Shown: one piece after another, positions 56,635 to 64,000 of the stretch | How the letters are laid out: each line of letters starts with the position of its first letter | Position numbering within the stretch: the stretch's first letter is position 1 | From: Setophaga petechia | Lineage: Eukaryota; Chordata; Aves; Passeriformes; Parulidae | Direction of reading: 5' to 3' | DNA: 64,000 nt | NCBI GenBank assembly: GCA_024362935.1 | Contig: JANCRA010000003.1 | Location: forward strand, 50,443,844-50,507,843 | Notes under the pieces: model-generated | The model's input: the letters and a program-made list of their open reading frames with translations, nothing else | Told to the model about the DNA's origin: nothing | Databases searched by the model: none | Made by a program: the position numbers and the translations under genes

Positions 56635-59568
56635 GTAAGCCAGAGACAGCCCCGCGGCCGGGCGAGCGAGACTTTCGGGATCGCCGGAGGGCAGTTCTGC
56701 GGGAGGGGAGCCACTGAGCTGCCCCGGAGAGGGGCATGTCCCGAAGGGAGGGTGGGTGCATGGCAGACCTCGAGCTTCCCTCAAAAGTCCGGCCGCAGGC
56801 AGCACCGGGGGGCTGCGCCCCTCGGCTCCCCCGAGGGTGGCGGGAGCCCGGGGCAGCGGGGCGGCGACCGACCCCATCGGGAGCTCCGGACCCTATCGGA
56901 GCTCCGGACCCCATCGGGAGCTCCGGACCGCATCGGGAACTCCGGACCCTATCGGAGCTCCGGGCCCCATCGGGAGCTCCGGGCCCCATCGGGAGCTCCG
57001 GACCCCATCGAGGGCTCCAGTCCCCATCGGGAGCTCCGGAGCAGCTCGTTGGGAGTTCGGGAGGGGCTGGTCGGCGCTGCTCAGTGCCCCGTTGTCCCCT
57101 TGCCGCCGTCAGACATCAGGTGTCGGGGTTGCCTCAGCATCTGGAGGATCCGCAGCGCCGTGGGCCGCCCACTCCGAGCAAGGGCTGGGGTGAGCCCAGC
57201 TCGCCCCCAAACTTGAAAAGCATCTGCTGGGGACTTAACCCCGTGGCCCCATGGCTCTGATATCCAACTGAAACAATAAAATCCGGGAGCGGGGATATAA
57301 GCTGCATGATGACAAATGTTTCATTTGCCCTAAGCACACTCTGGCTTATTTTAACCTTGCCTACACAAGAGGAGGCCTGGGGGGCAAAATAAAAATAGAT
57401 ACTTGGCTAAAAGAAGAGAGGTCCCAGCATGGGGCATAGGACAGCACGTAGATAATGAGGTGTGGGGTGTGGGGCTCTGTGGACACCCACAGCAGTACTG
57501 GGATGTGGGGATCCTGTGGGTGAACATGGCACTGTCACCACACAGTCCGGGGCACACCCTTTTGTCCCCCTGATTTCTGTGTTTCCTGTGCAGGTCTGCT
57601 GGAAATTTCTCCTGTGGAAAGAGGTGTGGTGAGCATATTTGGTGTCAAAAGTGGACTCTTCGTGGCCATGAACAGCAGAGGCAAACTCTATGGATCTGTA
57701 AGTAGCCACCGAGTGTGTGCCTGGGGAGGGGATGGCGGTCGGTTGGGGTGAGATGTGTGCTCAAAGCTGCCCAAGCTCCATCCTTGCCCCTCCTGGGCTG
57801 GGCAGCAGAGATCAGCCCTTCCTGCCTTGCCAGCAGAAGGCATGCTGCCCAGTTATGCTGCTCACTGAGCTTTGGGAGTGAAACCCCCTCTTCTGCATCA
57901 CATTCGCTTGGTTCTCACATAAAAACTGCAGTCACCCAATCGTGGCTGCACATCTTTCCTGCCTCACAGACCAACAGATCAGTCACTTGTGTGGCAACAG
58001 CACAAGCCAGGCTTAGTCCATATATTTGTTATATCAGTACAAACAGCCTTAGGCAGGCATGGCAATCACTCCATCTCTCAGAGGGCACTCGGAGTTGTGA
58101 TCAGCCAGGCCCCACGAGAGACCCTTTATGATGTGATCAATCAGTGACCTATTGATCACTCTTTGTTAATGCTCTTGAACAGACAGACAGTTCCCGTAGC
58201 AGCTCAGCATCCTTGGGGGTCTGAACTTCTGCTTAGGAGAAGGAAGATCCATTAGAGAGACAATACAGACCTTTTCTTACATGGGATCTTTGGAAAAGAT
58301 AGAAACATCCTGTACAATATACTTGAGGTGGACAATATCAGGGTGTATTTCTGCTTGTGTTGAGTTGTCTTCCTACTTTTGAGTTCAGCTCTGTACAAGT
58401 GACTGTGATCAGCATAGTTTTAAAGTCATAGTTTTAAAGTCAAAGTTTTAAGGTCTCCTTTATCACTCATGAATTTCCCATGTCATGTAACCCAAGTGAA
58501 GAAACTTGGGCTGAGGAAGAGCCAAACTATGTCAGAGTTAACTGGGGCATTTTCACATGAAGGCATGAAGTATGCAGAATTATTTTCTGTGCCATTGGTC
58601 CTATTGTGGAGGATTGTGCCTTATATAAATGCCAGGCAGAATCAGTCACCAAAATGCATCCTTTCTTAGGGATACTGCTGCCTTGGTGTCCTGGGTAAAA
58701 TAATCCCTAGAGCACTGTTCAGCTTGGCAGGCCGAGGCCTCTCTCACAAGCCCTGAGGTTTTTGCCCAACAATAAGAGATGAGTTCATTTGTCCCTTCCC
58801 AGATAAGGCACTTGCAAGACCTGTTCCTCTTTGTATGTACTTGCAAATGAGACCACAGCCCTGAAAGGCTGCCTGCTGTCAGATCTGTTTTCCTGATCCA
58901 TTGACCTAAGTTATCCAAAACCTACCTTTGATTTTAAATCTAAAGAAGCAAAAAATGCTGTCCATGATGAGTGGCTTTAAAATGCCTCTTTCTCCTCAAA
59001 CAACATAGGAAAGTGTTAGTACTCTGGATTTTCTAAAGCCTCTCAGGCAATTTACTGCTGGTGGGACAACCAGGAGCAATTCAATGAGCAGGACCATGGG
59101 ACTGGGCTTGGTCCTTACCCAGCTCAGCTCTGTTCAGGTGACCCTGTCCCTCCCATGGGTGTCCTTCCCACCTTTAGATCTATGTGCCTGGCCTAGGCAC
59201 AGCATCCCTAATTGATCCTCTGGCTCCCGAGTCCTGTTTGAAGCTTCAGAGGCCACTTCAAAAGATTACTAAGTGGAGGGGGCTCACCTGCACCTTTGCC
59301 CACAACACACCTTCTTACACCTGGCAGCAAGAATATTTCCACACCTGATGCTTAAAATTCCTTCCCTCTCATTCTTTCCTTTTCATTTCAGGCCCATTTC
59401 AATGATGAGTGCAAATTCAAAGAGATTCTCCTGCCAAACAACTACAATGCTTATGAATCCAGGATTTATCCCGGGATGTACATAGCCCTGAGCAAAAATG
59501 GAAGAACAAAGAAAGGCAATAAAGTATCTCCCACAATGACAGTGACACATTTTCTTCCTAGAATCTGA
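56331..59568 (+). CDS. FGF4: Fibroblast growth factor 4, complete three-exon gene
   Basis: The coding sequence joins 56331-56634, 57594-57697 and 59392-59568 (585 nt, 194 aa plus stop). The product is a secreted heparin-binding FGF receptor ligand, known in vertebrates for signalling from the apical ectodermal ridge of the limb bud and from the tail bud. Residues 1-22 form a Leu/Ala-rich signal peptide. A short Arg/Pro-rich linker follows, then the trefoil core from about residue 63: [83 protein letters not shown] and VTHFLPRI. The last segment is the FGF4/6-type terminus. Splice sites are canonical (gtaagc, gtaagt; tgtgcag, atttcag). FGF6 is the closest alternative, but linkage to FGF3 and the [17 protein letters not shown] block support FGF4. 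Unlike human FGF4, there is no N-X-S/T sequon anywhere in the predicted protein. Confidence 0.97.
56635..57593 (+). other. FGF4: FGF4 intron 1
   Basis: 959-nt phase-1 intron. Its first half is GC-rich with a nine-unit minisatellite. The second half is ordinary sequence with no recognised element. Confidence 0.92.
56872..57040. repeat. 18/19-bp GC-rich minisatellite in FGF4 intron 1
   Basis: Nine tandem units of CCCCATCGGGAGCTCCGGA, two of them 18 bp long (CCCTATCGGAGCTCCGG form), total 169 bp. Most units contain GAGCTC, and TCCGGA or TCCGGG. CpG dinucleotides recur in every unit. Confidence 0.95.
57594..57697 (+). CDS. FGF4: FGF4 exon 2
   Basis: 104 nt encoding the remainder of Ser102 through Ser136 ([10 protein letters not shown] to KLYGS). 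It has the same length and phases as FGF3 exon 2. Confidence 0.96.
57698..59391 (+). other. FGF4: FGF4 intron 2
   Basis: 1.69-kb phase-0 intron of apparently unique sequence. A short 14-nt tandem repeat (agttttaaagtca) lies at 58417-58450. Nothing else is recognised. Confidence 0.92.
59392..59568 (+). CDS. FGF4: FGF4 exon 3, coding part with stop
   Basis: Encodes residues 137-194, ending THFLPRI then TGA. It includes the receptor-contacting NNYNAYES block and the heparin-binding [10 protein letters not shown] loop. An AATAAA within the Asn-Lys codons at 59518-59523 lies in coding sequence and is unlikely to be used as a poly(A) signal. Confidence 0.96.
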   Translation, partial: AHFNDECKFKEILLPNNYNAYESRIYPGMYIALSKNGRTKKGNKVSPTMTVTHFLPRI

Positions 59569-60069
59569 GACATCTCCCTTCAGACCTACCTCAGCACAGC
59601 GGAAGACACAGGACAGAACATCTTTGGGGAAAAGAAACATGGTGCACTTTTACTGGAGAGTTTTATGCAAGAGTAGGTGTAAGATATTTAAGTTAATTAT
59701 TTAAATCTGTATATATTGTCACAAAATTTATTTATAGTTACTTTTTTTTTTTTTTTAATTTTTATCTCTGAAAACAAAACAAACCTCCAACCCAAGGTCT
59801 TTCATTTCATGGTGCAACAGTAGAAGTCTTCTGCTTGGTGGTTTATTTAATTCAGTCGAGTTATCCCAGGTGTGCTGCTACTCCATGTCCTAAGCCAGGT
59901 GCCATCCAATTCCGCTCTCCCAATGTTTTGCACTGTTTGTTTGGTGTTTATTGCTGTTCAGGTGTGAGTTTGTTTCTTTGTGTGTTTGTTTGTTTGGGGT
60001 TTATGGTGGCTTTGTCCTCCCAGAGCGTTTCCCAAGCTGCTGGTGGCTCCCGGCCGGGAGCAGGAGGTG

Positions 60070-60118
60070 CCAGGGTGGGATGCCAGGGTGGGATGGATGC
60101 CAGGGTGGGATGCCAGGT
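60070..60118. repeat. Short GC-rich tandem repeat in FGF4 3' region
   Basis: Four imperfect units of ccagggtgggatg, two of them separated by an additional gatg. Confidence 0.85.
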
Positions 60119-61263
60119 GCCAGCACGGAGCCACACACAATGCCTGATCCCCTGTGCTATTTGACTGCAGCAGGATCGCTTTACCCGGCATGGGAGCTGC
60201 GCAGCCGCCCTGCAGAGCTGTTTTTAGACCCGCCAGCGCTGAACTCTGAGCTGCCCTGCAGCCCCTCTGCTCCTCCGAGAGGCTGAAATGCCTCTGCCCG
60301 CTCAGCAGGGCTGGGGCTGGGGGTTCTCTCTGCAGATAAACCGTGGCCCTTAATGGGAGATTTTATTTGGCACAATTACAATTTGTCATCAGGCTAAAAT
60401 ATAACGTCTGTCCCTACCCCAGCAAATGTGCTGTGGAACACGGGACAGTGAACCAGTTCTGCTTCACTCTAACCAAATTCCCTTTCTTATTTGGACACTA
60501 TATTCATTTTTCAAAGTGTGGGGAGGTCTATAACACTCCTAAGTTTTCTACAAGGGAAAAGCATTTTGCTGGTTTGTAGCAAACACAAGCTCCACAGAAA
60601 GAATTTAGATTGATGATGAGGAATTGAGGTTGGTTTGTACTATTTATTGTATTTGCTGCAGTATTTGGAAGGAGAAATATGCTGCTTTTTTTTTTTTTTT
60701 TCCTGTCTCATTCCCTGATGAAGTTGATTAATTTCTACCTCACTAACTCTCAAAGCCAGTCTTGTAAAAAAATTCTGCATGGCAGGAAGGTGCCCACTTT
60801 CTGCTTGGGCTTAAAGTTCTGGAGGAGGGCCTGGGGGAACAATCATAATCCCAAATCTCTCTTTTTTCCATATGTAGCCAAAAGTATTCAGGATAGAGTT
60901 GGTTGCATCCTATTTGAGCCTTGTCACGTTTGAGCTATCTTTACCCAGTGGTTTACTTTTAGTAAGGGTAATCATGGTGAAAATATTTGCAGGCAGCTGT
61001 CAGGCTGCAGTACTATATGGTGATGAAGTAATCCTATATTTTTCCTTATATATTTTGCAAGTGTAACTCATGTCTCTAACGTGATGAAGGAAAAGATAGA
61101 TTTGATTATGGGGGAATCACTAAAAGGATTCATGTGTCTGTTTTTTCCTTCTTTTTTTTCCCTTTTTATTTTTTTTATTTAAGAAATCATTCATCTTTGG
61201 GGCATCAAGACATTAAGTGGGAACCAGGACTAACCACAATGCTTGATGACTTAGAGGATGTTT

Positions 61264-61310
61264 ACAGATCATCTTCCAATCTAAATTAATTAGATTGGAA
61301 GATGATCTGT
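61264..61310. repeat. Perfect 21-bp inverted repeat with 5-nt loop
   Basis: The arms 61264-61284 and 61290-61310 are exact reverse complements, separated by ATTAA. The centre contains a TAATTA homeodomain-type core. In RNA this forms a perfect 21-bp hairpin. It lies 1.7 kb after the FGF4 stop, probably within the 3' UTR. Confidence 0.95.
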
Positions 61311-61926
61311 CTACACACAAATCTTTGATTCAGCTTTTTTTCTTTTCCTCTTTACATTCCTACACAAAAGCCTTGGTTCCTTTGTAATGGTATAGACCTG
61401 CCTGTATCCTCTGCTTACACATGACCTTGAAGAGAAACTCTATTCACCAAAGTTCAGTAAGATCAGAGCAGACCAGGACCAGACCTTAAGGCAGCTGCCC
61501 TTGTAGCAAAAATAACTAAGGAAAAGGAAATGTCATGCCTAAGGATTTTTAATTTTTTTTTAATGTAAAACTGGGAATTTTCTGTACTTTCTATGTTTTC
61601 TATATGTGAGTAATCATTGTGTATTTATCACCACTACCTCTGACAACTGATGATTTTGTTCCAGACTTCAGATAGCAAAATCAGACCACAAAGGTTCTCT
61701 CTGGGAATGGTTCTTCTTTGCCACTTTTCACTTCATTAAATCCACAACCAACCGCCTCACATGAGATATGTTCAGAGGTAGTTGTTGTAACTTTTAAATA
61801 TTGTGATGCAACCTTGATAACAATGTTACATGGTATGAGCTTTCACCATTTACCAGAATCTGTCTGTAGTTTTATACAGGTGCTGTTCAAGACTGTGGTG
61901 TATGTGCTGTGCACACTTAAATGCAT

Positions 61927-61932
61927 AATAAA
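61927..61932 (+). terminator. Candidate FGF4 polyadenylation signal AATAAA
   Basis: AATAAA in the context tgcataataaatgatgaacg, preceded by a GT-rich stretch and followed by unique sequence. It is the first canonical hexamer outside low-complexity sequence after the stop. 3'-end data are needed to confirm. Confidence 0.45.
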
Positions 61933-61950
61933 TGATGAACGTTTACAATG

Positions 61951-62484
61951 CATGACACCCTGATATTGATTTTTAACTCTTTATAACGGAATGCACCCAG
62001 CAAGGAAAGGAAAGAAAAAAATGCTATTTCACTTTCCCAAAGCCTGGGGAGCCTTTGCACCTCTGCCAGCTACTCCAGGACTGACAGCCTGGATTTCTTA
62101 CTCAGCTAAAGTTCCCCCTGCCAAAGCTGGAAGCTGTCCAGGAAAGCCCAGCCCCAAGCTCAGTAACAGATATGCACTCTTGCATCTGCCACATGCTGCT
62201 GCTCTCACTGGTGTTATTTCCCTGGTTATTAACAATGGCAGCATCCAAAATTAATGGTCAGGGACACAAACCAGCTGCAAGGTTTTTGTTGCTCATTGTT
62301 AACATTGCAAACAAACCTGATTGCCTGGTTTTGGCTCCACTGAGCTCTGGTTGCTCTCTCTGTGAAGGGTGACAGCACCCATGCAAGAAACCTATTTGGT
62401 TTGGGATAGGATCTTTATAAAATTAGTGTTCATACTGGATACAAGTGTGCAGAAATCTGAAGTGCTGTGTGATGTCATATGGTG
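61951..62484. other. Intergenic, no gene seen
   Basis: Unique sequence following the predicted FGF4 3' end. Confidence 0.55.
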
Positions 62485-62685
62485 AGATTAGGAAACATTT
62501 ATTCACTGGAAGAGTGATTGAAGCTCCCAAGGGAAGTGGTGGAGTCACTGTCCATGAAAGTGTCCAAAAAATGAGTAGATGTGGCACTTTGTGCTATGGT
62601 TTAGGGGACGTGGTGGTGTCTGGTTGAAGGTTGGAACTGATGATCTTGGAGGTCTTTTTCAACCCTAGAGACTCTGTGATTCTTT
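62485..62685 (+). mobile_element. CR1 LINE 3'-end fragment
   Basis: Older CR1 type: ttgaagctcccaagggaagt, ggtggagtcactgtccatga, then gatgatcttggaggtctttt, tcaaccctagagactctgtg and attc at the end. Non-coding. Confidence 0.88.
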
Positions 62686-63537
62686 GGCACAACTTTTATT
62701 TGTAAATACTCACACAGGTGCACTTGCACACACATGTGCACATCATGTCCAAGTCCCCTGCTTTCAGTTTCACCCCTTCCCTATGACTAGGAAGGGTTTC
62801 ATAATGGGAGAGACAGCACCCAGGTTTGATTTTCCACACCCTGACAGCAAAGAGAATTTGTCCAGCTCAGTAAGGACCATACAAAACAGAAATCCAGACC
62901 CCATCATTCAGACTTCTCCACTTCATTTCCTACTGAGTGATGCTCTTTTTTCTGCTCCTGGCAAGGGGAAGGTGATGGATGAGCTGGGAATGTCCAGTGC
63001 CCTCGCTCTGAACAAGGGCAATTTCCCTCTAAAGTTGTACAGGCTCTATAAATACGTGGCACAGGTGGAGTTTTTATAACTGCACAAGTATAGCTGCAGC
63101 CTATTTAATGCTGCTATGAATAGAGCCAGAATAAATAGGCAGGCAGACATAAGAATTTCTCATAATTAACTTTTTTGTTTACAATGTTCTAAAAAGAACA
63201 AACACAAATTTATCACTGCCAGGACTGCCAAAATTATAACAAAAAGCTGTCGCCAGGGCTAAAAAAATTTTTATAGCTTTGGGGATTAAATTTTATCAAT
63301 TACAATTTTAAGACTGGAGATAAATTCTAAGGCTTGGCTGTTAGGAAGGCGAGACTTCAGGGCAGTAGCTTTGCAGGTTCATAGGACCTGGAGTACTGGT
63401 GCTGCACATGTGTCCTACCCACAGGAAGATGTAAGGGCCACCGCAGATGGAGCAGCTTGAGATGTCACAGAGGACTCTGGAGAAAGTTTCCTGCTCTGGC
63501 ATCACCCATTTTTTGCTTTATTGCTAAGCCAGCTTTC
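62686..63537. other. Intergenic, no gene seen
   Basis: Unique sequence. A frame of 131 codons at 62684-63079 has no recognised domain. Confidence 0.55.
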
Positions 63538-63720
63538 ATAGAATCATAAAATTATCACAGAATCATCAAGGCATAGAATGGTTTGGTTTGGAAGGGGTCT
63601 CAAAATCCTCCTTGTTCCAAACCCTCTGCTGTGGCAGGGACACCTTCCACTAGATCAGGCTGCTCAAAGCCACATCCAGCCTGGACTTGAGCACTGCCTG
63701 GGATAAACTTTCCTCACATT
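63538..63720 (-). mobile_element. CR1 LINE 3'-end fragment, minus strand
   Basis: Plus-strand order is agaatcataaaattatcaca, gaatcatcaaggcatagaat, then ggtttggaaggggtctcaaa, ccttccactagatcaggctg and ctcaaagccacatccagcct. This is the reverse complement of a CR1 3' terminus with its short terminal repeats. Confidence 0.9.
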
Positions 63721-64000
63721 ACCCTTTGATGCAGTAAAATCAATGCATTAAAGGTAAAAATCAATTTTAACCCTCCAAAAGAAGGTACTGATGTGTCATG
63801 GGTTGCAGCGTTTCTGAGACTGCTGAAAGCACTGCCATGGTCAAGGCTCCTGCCACCCACTGAACATTTATCTGCACAGAACAACCCAAAACCTGTCCTG
63901 AGGATGGGTTCTGCCAGCCAGGCAGATTCCCCTCCACCCAGGGATGATCCAGCCTGTGGGATAACCAAAAGGGGAACAGTGCCAGCCTGGCCCTGCACCG
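63721..64000. other. Right edge of window, no gene seen
   Basis: 280 nt of unique sequence. The next gene expected from vertebrate synteny is FGF19, further to the right. Confidence 0.5.

Larger units (their letters stand above)
56280..57190. promoter_or_regulatory. CpG island over FGF4 exon 1 and intron 1
   Basis: GC-rich, CpG-dense sequence begins just before the FGF4 AUG and continues through the intron 1 minisatellite. Limits are judged by eye. Confidence 0.7.
59569..61950 (+). other. FGF4: FGF4 3' UTR (predicted)
   Basis: Runs from the stop codon to a candidate poly(A) signal at 61927. It contains AU-rich segments (59690-59765), a small GGTGGGATGCCA-type tandem repeat and a perfect 21-bp inverted repeat at 61264-61310. 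Mammalian Fgf4 has a pluripotency enhancer in its 3' UTR. I looked for an adjacent SOX and octamer pair here and did not find one. Confidence 0.45.

Noticed and set aside
56203..57216. 337-codon frame across FGF4 exon 1 and intron 1
   Set aside because: A different frame from FGF4, extended by the GC-rich minisatellite. No domain.
59518..59523. AATAAA in FGF4 exon 3
   Set aside because: It forms Asn-Lys codons inside conserved coding sequence and has no GT-rich downstream element nearby.
59569..61000. SOX2/OCT4 type enhancer as in the mammalian Fgf4 3' UTR
   Set aside because: CTTTGT-like sites occur near 59977 and 60011, but no octamer lies next to them. Not supported.
1..64000. CRISPR arrays, operons, tRNA or rRNA genes
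   Set aside because: The window is vertebrate nuclear DNA. No array with regular spacers and no recognisable tRNA or rRNA sequence was seen.

Overview
This is a vertebrate, almost certainly avian and probably songbird, genomic window. It carries two complete fibroblast growth factor genes in the same orientation: FGF3 (coding exons 22677-22926, 24700-24803 and 28921-29253) and FGF4 (56331-56634, 57594-57697 and 59392-59568). The bird assignment rests on four things: several 3'-end fragments of CR1 LINEs, solo ERV-type LTRs with no Alu or L1 sequence, compact introns, and protein sequences close to known amniote FGF3 and FGF4. Finding FGF3 upstream of FGF4 on one strand matches the conserved vertebrate FGF3-FGF4-FGF19 cluster. 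FGF19 would be expected beyond the right edge, and nothing in the window encodes it.

Layout. Positions 1-18500 are gene-free flank upstream of FGF3. They hold a 66-bp minisatellite (350-1022), a 373/379-bp composite repeat present twice (4169-4541 and 12181-12559), a solo LTR with a target duplication (8716-9113), a CR1 remnant and simple repeats. Positions 18560-22600 become CpG-containing and poor in mobile elements, apart from an AT-rich satellite at 19291-19489. This is the most likely regulatory territory of FGF3. A CpG island spans the FGF3 promoter, exon 1 and intron 1. FGF3 intron 2 ends in an AT-rich satellite block with three copies of a short motif next to the exon 3 acceptor. Positions 29950-55900 are the FGF3-FGF4 intergenic region, with CR1 and LTR remnants, an RTE-like reverse transcriptase fragment and several small duplications. 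FGF4 has a TATA box (55948-55956), a long purine tract just upstream, a GC-rich minisatellite in intron 1, and a roughly 2.4-kb 3' UTR that contains a perfect 21-bp inverted repeat. Two CR1 fragments close the window.

Both proteins are predicted secreted, heparin-binding ligands of FGF receptors. They share the same three-exon architecture: phase-1 and phase-0 introns at homologous positions and a middle exon of 104 nt in both. This fits their origin by tandem duplication. In vertebrates they act in inner-ear, limb-bud, tail-bud and pharyngeal signalling. I found no third protein-coding gene. Most other open frames are short or lie in repeats. No conservation or expression data were available, so all regulatory calls are motif-based.
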